41,550 nt of DNA from Streptomyces prunicolor NBRC 13075 (GCF_000367365.1 NZ_BARF01000142.1:1-41550); one strand, 5' to 3'; shown: positions 22,632-32,900, counted from the stretch's first letter. Translations and numbers: made by a program. The notes: generated from the letters alone by a model not told the origin.

Positions 22632-22817
22632 GTGGGGGAAGAGGTGGCGGGAGACTGGCGATCCGGCCCTCGTAGGCCGCTGCCGGTACGGGGGCAGACG
22701 GCGGAGGGCGGATTCGTGCGCCGGCTGGCGCACGGTCAGGGACCGGAACCGCAGGAACGGACGGCCGGGCAGATGTGCGGGGCCGTGCTGCGGCGCCACA
22801 CGAGGTGGGCTGCGTGA
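22632..22817 (+). CDS. Mini TniQ-like protein overlapping tnsA
   Basis: This 61-residue frame contains RPLPVRG followed by GGFVRRLAHGQG, matching the N-terminal signature of the full TniQ-like gene at 9687 (LPLRVGP ... FVNRLAHANG). The zinc-ribbon and the rest of TniQ are absent. GTG at 22632 has GGAAGGG upstream, and the stop overlaps the tnsA start as GTGA, suggesting it is still translated with tnsA. It may be a remnant of a tniQ gene whose body was deleted, or a short functional peptide. The match is short and judged by eye. Confidence 0.5.
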   Translation: MGEEVAGDWRSGPRRPLPVRGQTAEGGFVRRLAHGQGPEPQERTAGQMCGAVLRRHTRWAA

Positions 22818-23578
22818 GCACGGTGGAGGCCCACGGCGACCTGGCGGACGGCGAGGCGGTGCCGGGAGCGGGAGCGGGGCAGGGTGTCGTGGCTGTGTAC
22901 CGCGAGCCGTACGGGCCGGTGCACGTGTGCGGCGCGTCCGGGCTTCGGGGCGTGGCGCTGGAGGAGTTCGGGCCGGTGAGCGAGCCGGTGCCCTATCGGG
23001 GCCGCAAAGGCATCATCACCTACTGGCCGGTGGCGACGCGGGAGCAGACCGTGGTGTGCGGCAGCCTGCGGCAGTGGCGGCTGGCGGTGGAGCTGGACTT
23101 CGAGCCGGCCTGGGCGGCGTTCAGTGCCGGGCCGGTGGAACTGCGGTGGCGGGCGGGAGGCCGTCTTCGCCGCTGGCGCCCGGATTTCGTGGCGCGCACG
23201 GCCGCGGGTGTGCGCGAGGTGCTGGTACTGAAGCCGCCCGGCCGGGAGAGCCTGCCCGCGTCGAGGCTTGAGGTGCTGGAGGAGGTGGCCCGGGCGGCCG
23301 GGTGGCGGGTGCGGCAGGTGCGTGAGCCGGCGGGAGTGCGCGGACGCAATCTGGGGTGGCTGGCCGGCTACCGGTTCCCCGAAGGCGACCAGGAAGGTCA
23401 AGGGCGGGCGCTGCTGGAGGCGTTCAGGGAGCCGGCGGGGCTGCGGGCGGGGGTGGCGGCGAGCGGGTTGGACGAGCTGATGGGTCTTGATCTTGCTTAC
23501 CGGATGCTGTGGCAGCGGCGGCTGCTGTTCGATATCGCGCGGCCGCTGCTGCCCGACGCCGTGGCCTGGACGGCCTGA
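22814..23578 (+). CDS. tnsA: TnsA-like transposase endonuclease subunit
   Basis: This 254-residue protein resembles the actinobacterial TnsA-like endonucleases, which cut the 5' strands at the ends of Tn7-like elements. Conserved elements are the LDFEP stretch (94-98), RWRPDF with Asp124 and the C-terminal NLGWLAGYRFP. The motif that should give the catalytic Glu (E-S-x-x-E in relatives) reads G-S-L-R-Q, so the Glu appears replaced by Gln87. GTG at 22814 has GAGGTGGG upstream and overlaps the small TniQ-like gene. It is followed 18 bases later by tnsB. If the substitution abolishes cutting, the element would transpose by cointegrate formation; that is inference. Confidence 0.72.
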   Translation: MSTVEAHGDLADGEAVPGAGAGQGVVAVYREPYGPVHVCGASGLRGVALEEFGPVSEPVPYRGRKGIITYWPVATREQTVVCGSLRQWRLAVELDFEPAWAAFSAGPVELRWRAGGRLRRWRPDFVARTAAGVREVLVLKPPGRESLPASRLEVLEEVARAAGWRVRQVREPAGVRGRNLGWLAGYRFPEGDQEGQGRALLEAFREPAGLRAGVAASGLDELMGLDLAYRMLWQRRLLFDIARPLLPDAVAWTA

Positions 23579-23596
23579 AGGACCGGAAGGGGGCAC

Positions 23597-25957
23597 ATGG
23601 CGGGATCGGGTGAGGGCCGGCTTGCGGGGTCGCTGTCCATCGGGGCGTGGGTGCGCTGGCAGGGGCGCGAGTGGGAGGTGGTGGCGTGGCAGGGGGTGCA
23701 GGTCACGCTGGTGCCGCAGGACGGTGGGGAGGCGCCGCGGGCGGTGTCGTACCGGTGGCTGGTGGGCGCGGAGGACTTCGCCGTCGTCAGCGGCGGTGGG
23801 GCACCGGTCGCGGACGGCGCGGCCCTGGGCGGGTGGGGACGGCAGGAGGGAGCGGAGGAGGAGGCCGCGCTGTGGCAGGCGCGCATGGTGGAGATCGACA
23901 CCGGTCTGGCGCCGGGCAGGAGTGAGCATGCGCGGGGATTCGGACCGGGCACGACGCTGGCTGAGCGGTGCGCCGCGATGTCGTCGCGGCTGGCCGCCGA
24001 CGGCATCCGCTGCTCCGCCCACACCCTCGCCGACAAGCGGCGCAAGTGGAAAGCGGCCGGGGAGAACCCGGTCGTCCTGCTGCCCACGGCGCGGGACAAA
24101 CGGCCGGGGGGCTTCACCGACCCGCGGTGTCTGACCGCCATGCAGGAGGTGGTGGCCCGGCGCGCACGCGAGTCGGACGTGACCATCGAGCTGATCCGCG
24201 AGGAGGTCGAGGACCTGCTCCACTCGCGCTACGGCGAGGAGTTCGGCGATCCGGCTGCCGTGGCGGCTCTGCTGCCCTCCCGTTCCACCTTCTACCTTCG
24301 GATGAAGGAGTCCGGCCTGGCCGACGTCCTGGACCAGCCGACGCGGGCCCGGGCCGCCCTGGCCTCCACCCCGCCCCTGCCCCACGGCGGGCGTGAGATC
24401 GTGCTGCGGCCGGGACAGGTCACCCAGGTCGACACCACGCCGCTGCGGATCCTGGCCCGCGGCGACGAAGGCCGGCCCACCGCCACGGAGCTGACGTGGC
24501 TGATCGACGTGGCCAGTCACAGCATGTGCGCGCTGATGATCACGCCCAGCCGTCCCCGGGACGCCGAGAGCGGACAGGCGGGCCAGGCGACCCGGGCGAT
24601 CGACCTGACCCTGATGCTGGCCCAGGTCTTCGCGCCCTGGCCGGTGATGCCCGGCTGGGACCCGCTGAGCGCTGCCGCCGCCTCTACCCTGCCCTTCGGG
24701 GCGCTGCGCGCGGCGGACGAGCGGTTCACCGAGGCCACCGCCGCCCGCCCGGTCATCCGCCCCGAGCTGATCATCTACGACCAGGGCAGCCCCTACGTCA
24801 GCGAGCACTTCACCGAGGTCTGCGACCGGCTGCGCATCGCCCGCCGCCCGGCGCGCAAGAGGACCGGGCCCGACAAGCCGCTCGTCGAGCACTCCTTCAC
24901 CACCCTCGCGCACCGGTTCAGCCAGTACGTGCGGCACGGCTGGCAGGGCCGCAGCCACAAGAAACGCGGCCGCGGCATCGAACGGATGCCGCTGTACACG
25001 ATCGCCGAGCTCCAGCAGATGGCCCAGGAATGGGTGGCCCTGGAGTACCAGCAGACCCCCAACGCGGGACTGCGCGATCCGTTCCGGCCAGGCGTCGTGC
25101 TGTCCCCCAACGACATGTACGCCGTCCAGGTGGCCCGCAGCGGCTACCGGCCCGTGCCGCTCTCCCCCGCCCAGAACCGCTTCTTCCTGCTGTCGCGCTG
25201 GGTCGTCCCCGGCAAGGGCGGCTTCATGATCAACTATCGGACCTATCAGCCCGTCGCGCAGGACGCCGCCCACTACCGGGAGATCCTCCTGCGCGGCGGC
25301 TCGAAGCTGCCCGGCGCAGAGAACAAGTGGGAGTGCCGCTTCAACCCCTACCGTCCCGAGCGGGTGTGGCTGTACGACCACACGGGCGGCACCTGGGTCA
25401 CCTGCGACTTCCGGCTGCGGCACCTGCTGCATGATCCGTGGACCGCGGACATGTGGCAGGAGCACGCCGAACAGAACCGCGCGGCCGGCGGCAGCGAGAA
25501 GGACGAAGAGGCGATCGCCCTGTCCCTGGCACAGCGCGACCGGCGACGGCGCAGCCGCAGACCGCCACCCAAGCGCACCGGGGCCGAACCGCCCTTCCAG
25601 GGACTGGAGTTGGACACCGAACAACCGTCCCAGGACCCGTACGCGGATCTGGAGGAGTTCGACCTGTCGACCCTGCGGCCCTACCCGGCGCTGCCCATCT
25701 CCCCCATGGCGCCCCCGCCCGCATCCGCGCCGCCGGCGCTGCCCGCAGGCACCGGCGGCGCAGACCGGCCGTCGGACAGCGGGCAGACTCCGCATCCGCT
25801 GGCAGGGCTCTTCCCCGACGACGGCGACGGCAGCGGTCCGCAGGCCTCCACGGCCGAAGTACCGGCAGCTGCCGACGAGGTCGTCGAGGCGGAGCTCCTC
25901 GACGACCTCGATCCGGACAGTGACGACGAGGCCGAGGACGACGTATGGGAGATGTAG
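23597..25957 (+). CDS. tnsB: TnsB-like DDE transposase
   Basis: This 786-residue protein of the retroviral-integrase fold joins transposon ends to target DNA. The DDE triad is visible as Asp279 (VTQVDTTPL), Asp395 (LIIYDQGSP) and Glu431 (KPLVEHSF), a DD35E spacing. HTH-rich DNA-binding domains precede it (residues about 100-260) and a Mu-type C-terminal domain follows. The last 120 residues are Pro-rich and end in a strongly acidic tail (DLDPDSDDEAEDDVWEM). In Tn7 the TnsB C-terminal tail contacts TnsC. ATG at 23597 has GGAAGGGGG upstream. It sits between tnsA and tnsC on the same strand. Confidence 0.88.
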   Translation: MAGSGEGRLAGSLSIGAWVRWQGREWEVVAWQGVQVTLVPQDGGEAPRAVSYRWLVGAEDFAVVSGGGAPVADGAALGGWGRQEGAEEEAALWQARMVEIDTGLAPGRSEHARGFGPGTTLAERCAAMSSRLAADGIRCSAHTLADKRRKWKAAGENPVVLLPTARDKRPGGFTDPRCLTAMQEVVARRARESDVTIELIREEVEDLLHSRYGEEFGDPAAVAALLPSRSTFYLRMKESGLADVLDQPTRARAALASTPPLPHGGREIVLRPGQVTQVDTTPLRILARGDEGRPTATELTWLIDVASHSMCALMITPSRPRDAESGQAGQATRAIDLTLMLAQVFAPWPVMPGWDPLSAAAASTLPFGALRAADERFTEATAARPVIRPELIIYDQGSPYVSEHFTEVCDRLRIARRPARKRTGPDKPLVEHSFTTLAHRFSQYVRHGWQGRSHKKRGRGIERMPLYTIAELQQMAQEWVALEYQQTPNAGLRDPFRPGVVLSPNDMYAVQVARSGYRPVPLSPAQNRFFLLSRWVVPGKGGFMINYRTYQPVAQDAAHYREILLRGGSKLPGAENKWECRFNPYRPERVWLYDHTGGTWVTCDFRLRHLLHDPWTADMWQEHAEQNRAAGGSEKDEEAIALSLAQRDRRRRSRRPPPKRTGAEPPFQGLELDTEQPSQDPYADLEEFDLSTLRPYPALPISPMAPPPASAPPALPAGTGGADRPSDSGQTPHPLAGLFPDDGDGSGPQASTAEVPAAADEVVEAELLDDLDPDSDDEAEDDVWEM

Positions 25958-26082
25958 ACGACCTGGGGCAGGGGCCGTGAACGCCGCAGCCGCAGGCAGG
26001 CCTCGGGGGCGGACGCGTTCTGCGGTCCAAAGCCGGTCCGCCGGCGTCGAGGCCGCGGGAACCGCGATGAGAGAGAAGCGTG

Positions 26083-27210
26083 ATGAAGGCATCCGTCGAA
26101 CTGCGTGACAAACGTGAAGCCCGCCTGCGTCAGCAGCTGCAGGACACCCCCATGCGGCCTCTGCCGCTGTTCCAGCTCACCGGCTGGACCCACTTCGTCG
26201 ACGAGGAGGTGAAGCCGCCCGTCCTGGCTGCGGGCAGCAGTCCCGCCACGGACAGGAAGAAGGACGAACAGGCCATCGCCTACCACCGGCATCTGCGGAT
26301 GGTGCCCACCGACGCGACGACCTACATGCAGGAGACGGTCGTCGAGGCGATCCACCGCAACAGCGGAGGCCGTGACGGGCTCATGGACCAAGTCATCGAC
26401 GGTCCCCCGGGCACCGGCAAGACCTGCCTGCTGCGGGCGATGGGACGCACCGCCCAGAAAGAGATCGAAGCCACCACGAACGGCCGGCAGAAGAACACGA
26501 TCCCGGTGGTGCACATCACCACTCCCGCAGACCCGGAGCCGAGGGTGAACTGGCTCTGGGAGATCGGCTCCTACCTGGGCCTCAACCCCGAGCCGAAGAA
26601 CCTCCAAGAAGTCCTGGACATGCGCAAGCACCAGGACGTGACCCTGCCAGTCAACTACGTCCTGGAGACGGCGCAGACCCGCCTGCTGCTCATCGACGAC
26701 ATCAACCGCGCCTCCCCGCAGCACCTGGCGAACGTGCTGCCCTACTTCGACTACCTACGCGACAAGCTGGGCATCTCGCTCATCTTCTGCGGCACCGGCG
26801 CCAGCCACCGCCTGCACCAGGCCCGCATCCTGGCCGGAGACCTGATCCGGGTCGGTGAGGAGAACCGGGTGCGGCTCGAACGGGCGGGACAGCCGACCCA
26901 ACCCGTCTCCCCCTCACCGACCGCGCTGCTGCCGGTGACCTGGCTGCACCCCCTGCCCCTGGGCGCCAAGAGGGAGGAACAGAAGATGTTCCGGCGTGTA
27001 CTGGCGAGCTTCGAGGCCGATCTGAGCCTGTACCGGCTTGAGGAAAACGCCCTGAGCCAGCACGCCGCCGAGCTGCACCGGCGCACCGGCGGCTACTTCA
27101 AAGCCCTCACCTACGTCATCTCCACTGCCGCCGTCATCGCGATCCGCAGCGGCAGCGAGAACATCACCATGACAGAGATCGACGCCGCGACAGCCCAACT
27201 CGGCCCTTGA
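26083..27210 (+). CDS. tnsC: TnsC/TniB-like AAA+ ATPase
   Basis: This 375-residue AAA+ regulator would link target selection to the transposase. Walker A is GPPGTGKT (107-114), Walker B is LLLIDDIN with the acidic pair at 205-206, and sensor 1 lies in IFCGTGAS. An N-terminal extension of about 100 residues and a C-terminal helical lid with RRTGGYFKALTYVISTAA complete the family pattern. ATG at 26083 follows GAGAGAAG; an in-frame GTG at 26080 is the alternative. It lies 125 bases after tnsB. No full-length tniQ follows; the next genes, starting about 175 bases on, form the SMC-like operon. Confidence 0.85.
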   Translation: MKASVELRDKREARLRQQLQDTPMRPLPLFQLTGWTHFVDEEVKPPVLAAGSSPATDRKKDEQAIAYHRHLRMVPTDATTYMQETVVEAIHRNSGGRDGLMDQVIDGPPGTGKTCLLRAMGRTAQKEIEATTNGRQKNTIPVVHITTPADPEPRVNWLWEIGSYLGLNPEPKNLQEVLDMRKHQDVTLPVNYVLETAQTRLLLIDDINRASPQHLANVLPYFDYLRDKLGISLIFCGTGASHRLHQARILAGDLIRVGEENRVRLERAGQPTQPVSPSPTALLPVTWLHPLPLGAKREEQKMFRRVLASFEADLSLYRLEENALSQHAAELHRRTGGYFKALTYVISTAAVIAIRSGSENITMTEIDAATAQLGP

Positions 27211-27384
27211 ATCGCACCGCAGGTCCGCAGCGAGCGGCCGTGGGGGCCCTGGCCGAGGGCGCCACCGTGTGCTGCAGTGCCCGACGGGCAGAGGGTTTGC
27301 GCCATCCGTTGTGAATGCGGCGGGTATTGGTGATGTGGCAGCAGGCAGCGCCCGTGGCGGATAGGTTCGGCCCCTTAGAGGAGG

Positions 27385-28713
27385 GTGCGGGGGCACCTGG
27401 CCGGTTCTGGGGGGAGCTTGTCTGGACAGGAGAGCGGCTTCGAGCAGGGTGATCTGTTCGATGGTGCTGCCGCTGGGGTTCGCAGTGACCCGTTGGACTT
27501 CGTGCGGCCGTTTGTTGCGCCGGTGGCGTCGACGGTGGGTGCGGTCTCGGACGATCCTTTGTCGTTGCAGCTGGCCGAGGCGATTCACGATGCGTTTGGT
27601 GATCTTGCCTCCGATCGGGGGCTGACCCGGCAGGAGATTGCTGCAGCGTGTGCTTCGGTGGCCTCGGGCGATGCCTTTGATGCCCGGTTCCGGGTCTTTG
27701 CGGAGCTGGGGATGCTGGAACAGGCCCGCGGCAAGGCATACGAGGGGCGCTACGTCTTCAATCCGACCAGCGGTGCGGCCTTGTTGGTCTTCGAGCGGCT
27801 GGCGGAAGCCGGCGGCGTCGAGGAGATCATGACCCTGCTGGACCGTACGCAGGTCGGTCTGGCGCAGGGCTTGTTGAGTGAGGATCAGCTGGCCGGACGG
27901 CTGCGGCGAGTGCGGCGTGATCTGTCCATCACCACCGCGCATCTGCTGCGGCTGGTGCGGTCCAAGCCTATCGAGGAGCTGGTGGGTGAGCGTCACCATC
28001 ACCAGTCCAAGGCCGTGTTGCTGGACCACGCGAAGCAGCTGGTCAAAGCCGTCAGCAACCGCTTCCCGCGATTGAGAGCGTCAGGGACGCGGTTGATCGA
28101 TGAGGCGCTTCACTATTCGGCGGCCGTGGATGAGTTCTCCGACCGGCTATTGCAACAGGTGCGTGCCCGGCGGGACTTCAGCATGCTGCTGCCGGAGCAG
28201 TACCTGTCGGCGGCCTTGGGCGCGCCGGTGGACACGCTCGCGAAGGCGTTCGCGGCCACAGTGTTTGATCCCGCCAGCGTGGAGATCACCGCGGCGCAGG
28301 TACTCGTGGCCGCCGGGGAGCGGCGGCCACCGGCCCCCCGGCGGCGGCCGGCGCGGCCAGCTCCGCTCCCCCCGGGTCCTGATCCGGTGGAAGCGGCGCG
28401 GGAGAAGGCGCTGCTGTTGCGCCGGCGGCGCTCGGCGTCGATGGAGTCGTTGGCCAGGGGCGGGCAGGAGGCAGACCTGACCGGGACGCTGGGAGCACTG
28501 CCATGGCGTGCGGCGATCGCCACGGTGGTGGACTTGCTGCAGGCGTCCGCGGACCCGGCGACACCGTTCTTCGTGGAGATCGACGAAGAGATCCTCGTCG
28601 ATCCGGCCGGGGCGGTCACCTATGCCAGTCCGCTGTCCTTGTACCGGCTGCCGCAGGACGTGTCGGGTGCCGTGGGCGGGGACTCTTCGGCCGTGCAGGA
28701 GGGGCCGGCATGA
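27385..28713 (+). CDS. jetA: JetA/MksF-like kleisin subunit
   Basis: This 442-residue protein matches by layout and motifs the kleisin-type subunit of Wadjet (JetA, MksF-like), which bridges the SMC heads. An N-terminal winged-helix region spans about 50-130 (DDPLSLQLAEAIHDAFGDL onward, then FRVFAELGMLEQ). A long helical part follows with RRDLSITTAHLLRLVRSKPI and ALHYSAAVDEFSDRLLQQV, and an Arg/Pro-rich linker near 312-345 precedes a C-terminal domain. GTG at 27385 lies almost inside AGGAGG, and TTG at 27418 is an alternative start. The stop overlaps the next gene as ATGA. It heads a five-gene operon just downstream of tnsC. Confidence 0.75.
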   Translation: MRGHLAGSGGSLSGQESGFEQGDLFDGAAAGVRSDPLDFVRPFVAPVASTVGAVSDDPLSLQLAEAIHDAFGDLASDRGLTRQEIAAACASVASGDAFDARFRVFAELGMLEQARGKAYEGRYVFNPTSGAALLVFERLAEAGGVEEIMTLLDRTQVGLAQGLLSEDQLAGRLRRVRRDLSITTAHLLRLVRSKPIEELVGERHHHQSKAVLLDHAKQLVKAVSNRFPRLRASGTRLIDEALHYSAAVDEFSDRLLQQVRARRDFSMLLPEQYLSAALGAPVDTLAKAFAATVFDPASVEITAAQVLVAAGERRPPAPRRRPARPAPLPPGPDPVEAAREKALLLRRRRSASMESLARGGQEADLTGTLGALPWRAAIATVVDLLQASADPATPFFVEIDEEILVDPAGAVTYASPLSLYRLPQDVSGAVGGDSSAVQEGPA

Positions 28714-29276
28714 ACGAGGACGCCTATCTGCTGGCCCGGGCCCGGGCCCGACGGGTCGTGCCGCTGGCCGCGGGTGCGGCGGATGGGCTGTCGGTGCTGC
28801 GGCGGGCCGCCGCCGATGTGCAGCGGCGCCTTGTCGATGTGGAGTCGGCTGGCGGCCCAGGGGTCATGGTGCGTTGGGCGCCGGACGTGGAGCCGGTCAG
28901 CGGTGTGGTGGGTGATCCGCTGACGCATCGGGAGGCGACGCCGTCGCAACTGCTGACGCTGGGAGCGGCTGTGCGCCTGTGCTGGCCCGATCCGGAGCGG
29001 CGGCTGTACCCGGGGGGCGTGGTGGCCGAGGAGGAGGTGCTGGCGGCCTGTGCTCCGCCTGGGGACGGTCTGCTGCGGGAAGGCATGGCGCTCATCGCGC
29101 AGACCTCGGCGTATCGCAGCGCGCTGCGGGTCCTGCGCGCGTGGGGCTACCTGGCCGCCGATGCCGGAGACGGCATGGTGCGGCTGGGGCCGATGGTGGC
29201 CGCGTGGAGCGAGCAGGATGTCGATGAGTTACGGAACGGCTACGGCCTGCTGCCCTGCCGGGTGGAGGAGGGGTAG
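28710..29276 (+). CDS. Small winged-helix SMC accessory protein, JetB/MksE-like candidate 1
   Basis: This 188-residue protein starts within the jetA stop (ATGA overlap). The C-terminal half looks like a winged helix of the MukE/MksE kind (YRSALRVLRAWGYLAADAGD, then LGPMVAAWSEQDVDELRNGY). The N-terminal half is basic and helical. In Wadjet there is normally one such protein (JetB), which binds the kleisin. Here a second small protein follows three bases downstream, so it is unclear which is the true JetB. Co-translation with jetA makes a structural role in the complex likely. Confidence 0.6.
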   Translation: MNEDAYLLARARARRVVPLAAGAADGLSVLRRAAADVQRRLVDVESAGGPGVMVRWAPDVEPVSGVVGDPLTHREATPSQLLTLGAAVRLCWPDPERRLYPGGVVAEEEVLAACAPPGDGLLREGMALIAQTSAYRSALRVLRAWGYLAADAGDGMVRLGPMVAAWSEQDVDELRNGYGLLPCRVEEG

Positions 29277-29278
29277 AC

Positions 29279-29905
29279 GTGGAGGTGCGGTATCTGGAGG
29301 CGCTGTCGGAGCAGCGCCGCGCAGAGGTGCGGGCGGCGGTGTGCGCGGTGGAGACCGCGCGGTGGCCGGTGCCGTCGGCGCGTTTCCGAGCGTTGGCAGA
29401 GGTGCCGCTGCGCAGGGTGGTGGAGGAGGTACTGGCTGCTTCGGGCCGGACGCTGCTCGGTGTGGGAGAGGGATTCCTATCCGGCTATGACGACACGGTC
29501 AGGGCGCGGCTGGCCGATGAGGGTGTCGGTGTCCTGCCTGTTGAGGACCGTGCGGTGCTGACGCTGGTGTTGCTGTTCAGCGTCGCTGTCCCGCGCGCTG
29601 GCGGCAGTGTCCTGCCGCAGGCCTTGTGGACTCAGGGGGAGCCGGTGAGCCGGGAGCGGTTGAAGGAGTCCACGGTGCCCGACGGGGTCGTGGACGCCGC
29701 GCTGAGCCGTCTTGCCGCCGCCGACCTGGTGCGGTCCACCAGTTCGGGGATCGTGCTGGGCAGCCAGTTGCTGCGGTTGACGCCGGCAGCCCAAGCGGAC
29801 CTGTTCGAACAGCTGGTGCTGCTGGCCGAGCCGAGGGGGGTCATGGCCGAGTCGATATGGCGGCGCCGGGCCCGCGCCGCCGGCCAGGAAAGGCAGGAGC
29901 CATGA
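29279..29905 (+). CDS. jetB: Small winged-helix SMC accessory protein, JetB/MksE-like candidate 2
   Basis: This 208-residue protein is predicted to carry a winged helix in its second half. VLTLVLLFSVAV is followed by a spacer and then VSRERLKESTVP and VDAALSRLAAADLVRS, a pattern I associate with MukE/MksE/JetB. GTG at 29279 has GGAGGAGGGG upstream, and the stop overlaps jetC as ATGA. It is the better JetB match because it directly precedes the SMC gene as in known Wadjet operons. The assignment is by eye, and the two small proteins could be a heterodimeric MksE pair. Confidence 0.6.
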   Translation: MEVRYLEALSEQRRAEVRAAVCAVETARWPVPSARFRALAEVPLRRVVEEVLAASGRTLLGVGEGFLSGYDDTVRARLADEGVGVLPVEDRAVLTLVLLFSVAVPRAGGSVLPQALWTQGEPVSRERLKESTVPDGVVDAALSRLAAADLVRSTSSGIVLGSQLLRLTPAAQADLFEQLVLLAEPRGVMAESIWRRRARAAGQERQEP

Positions 29906-32900
29906 ACGACACATGGACTCAGGACAGGACCGAGGAGCCGGGCGAGGACGGGGAGGAGGGACTGCCCGAGCTCGTCGAGCACCGCGGCATCATCGGCGGC
30001 CGTCATCTGGTGGCGGTCCAGACGTTCGACATCGCCCGGCTGACCACCCACGCGGTGCCGGTGGTGCCCGAGACGTTCGTCGCCGTGTCCGGGATGGGCC
30101 CCAAGGACGACTCCAACGGCTCGGGCAAGACCTCGTTCCTCATCGCGGTCTCGCTGCTGCTGGCCGATCCTCAGTGGCGGTTGGAGTCCAACCACGGGCT
30201 GTACGCCAGCGGGATCCTGTTCAAGCCCGATGCGGCCGGGGTGGATCGGGCCCAGCAGATGCCTGCTGCCTCGCACGGTTACGTGGTCGGCGTCTTCGCG
30301 CACGACAGGTCCGGCCCGTACCACGCGGACAGTGCGGTCACCGGCGACGAGCTCGGGGAGGGGGTGCTGACGGTGTGGGTGCGCATCGCCGCGTCCGCCC
30401 CGTACGTCCAGGCCAACTGGGCCGAGGGCGTCCACGTGGCCGATGATTCGTCCGATGCCGAGCGTGCGGTGCAGGCGGATGCCCTGTGGCAGGAGCTGGG
30501 CAGTGCGAGCCGGCTGTCGGCACGTCGGATGGCCGATGCCCTCTACGGCAACGCACCGCGGTGCCTGACCTACCTCGACACGCCGCTGCGCCCGGCGGTG
30601 CCCTCGCTGCTGAGCCAGCAGATGACCGCGATGGAACCGCATGACATCGGGGAGGCTCTGATCGCGCTATCCGGTATGTCCCATCTGCTGGAGCAGGAGG
30701 GTGCCCGCCGCGGCAAGGCCCTGGAACATGCCGCGCAGTTGGAGAAGGCGCGCGATGAACACGCGCTGGCCCTGGCGGACGAGGAGACGGTGCTTGAGGG
30801 CGTGCGGGCACGTGTCGCCGCGCGCGGTGCGTTGGAGGAAGGACGCCATGCGTGGCGGCGCTATGTGGCTGCCTGCTACCTGCAGGCAGCCACAGTCGAC
30901 CGGAAGCTGGCGGCGGACTTGGAGGACAAAGAGCAGCGGGTGGCGCAGGCGCGGACGCTGGTCGCCGGCGCCGAGGAGAGGCTGCGCGAGTTGACGGCGG
31001 CAACCGGGCTGGCCGCGGCTGCTAGCGCCGCCCGCCAGAAGTGGGTGGACGCCAGGCAGATCACCGAGGAGGCCGCCGCACAACGAACATCGGCGGCTAC
31101 CCGGCGGGACATCGTCCGCCGGGACATGGCTCCCCTGCGGCCGAGCGCCGGCTTGTGGCAGGGAACTCCGGTTGCCGATGCCCGCGGCGCGCTGGAAGCC
31201 GCCCGGAACGCACTGTATGCGGCGCGGCAGGAGAAGGCCGTCGCAGACAGCGCCCTTTCACAGGCCCTGCGGCTGGAGGACGCGGCCCGTCAGGGACGCA
31301 GTGGGGTCGCGGGTCAGGCCCTGGAGATCCTCGACGGCCACGGCATCAGCGCCGCCGGATTGATGGACCAACTGCAACTGGAGGAGCCGGCCCGTGCGCA
31401 GTGGGAAGCGCGCCTGTGGCCCTGGCGCGACGCCGTGGTGGTGTCGTGCGGCGAAGCCGAACGCGCTCGGGAGTTTCTGCGCGGCCTGCCCGGTGCCCAG
31501 GTCATCGCCGCCGATCCCGCCGACGGGACGGGGGGTGCCGGGGATGTCCTGCCCCAGGGGGTGCGCAGCGGCAGGGCGCTGGCAGGATTCCTCGGCATGT
31601 TGCAGGAGCGTATGACGGCTCTGGGTGACCCGCCGGCGGCCTACGATGCCGGTCTATCGTTGGCGGTCGTCGGCGGCTTCCAGGCTCCGATCGCCGGACG
31701 GGACGCTCGCGTGGCCCAGGCCGTCGCGCACCGGCGCCAGTGCGCGGACGACGTGTCTGCGGCAGTTGAGGGCCTGGGCACGGCTGAGTCGGAGTTCGAG
31801 GTCGCCGAGATCGAGCACAATGCGGCCGTGGCGGCACGGGATCTGGCCGCCCTGGAAGGGCATGCCTCCACCTTGAAGGACGCAATCACCGAGGCCGACG
31901 GCAAAGTCACCGCTGCCCGGGACGCGGAAGAGGGACTGCACGACGTGTGGGAGCGGGCCCAGAGCGCAGTGGCGGCCCACGACCAGGCGGTGACGGCTGC
32001 GAAGCTCACCCGGGACGCGGCTTCCAAGACATACAAGGAGCAGATCAAGGAGCACACGGCGCTGGTCAGGGCCCGTGCCGAGATCGCCTGCGCGCAGTGG
32101 CAGCATCTGTGGAGCGCCTCCGCCGAGGAGGCGGCTGAACTCCTGGAGGCCGCCGATCCCGGCACGCTGGTGCCCCGGCCCGGCCGGCTGCGGCGAAAAG
32201 TTGAGGATCATCTGCGGGAGGCGTACGAGCACTACGGTCTGCCGGCTGGCGCTGTGGCCGGTGTCGACGAGGACCTGCTGCTGGCGCAGCGCCTGCGTGC
32301 CGCCTTCGCGGAGGAGGAGGCGTCCGCGCTGCCGCGCACGGTTTTCGGCGAGGTGGCCGCGCCCTTGCAGATCCGGCTGGACGGCCACGCCGACAAGGAC
32401 GCCGTCGAAGCCGCCCGGATCGCCTCCGGCCGCTCCTTGCGCGAGCAGGCCCTGGCCAAGCTCACCACTGCCGCAGAGCGCAGCGAGCACACCCTCCAGA
32501 CTCTGCAGGACATGATCGAGCATCACGTCGAAGGTTTGTTCGTGCAGATCAGCGAAGCTTTCAACGTGTTGGACCAGCAGCGGGGCGGTGACGGTGCGCG
32601 CCTGGAATACGACAGCGTGCGGCCCGAGGGTGCCAGGCCCTGGCGGTGGCAGGTGACACCGCGCTGGAAACGCTCCCCGCGCGGCGCCTTCGTGCACTAC
32701 CGGGAGAACGCCAACGGCGCCCAGGTAAAGGTGCATGCCATCCAGCTGGTCCTGGCCGCAGTGCTGGCCGATGCCGAGACCAGGGGCCGAGTGCTGATCC
32801 TGGACGAGCTCGGCAACAGCCTGGGCGAGGTCAACCGCAAGGACATGCTCGTCGCGTTGCGGGACGTGGCGCGCCGCCAGCACCTGACCATCCTGGGCAC

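Noticed and set aside
22736..26092. 1118-residue minus-strand frame
   Set aside because: It is the antisense shadow of tnsA and tnsB, which have intact motifs, good starts and coupling on the plus strand.
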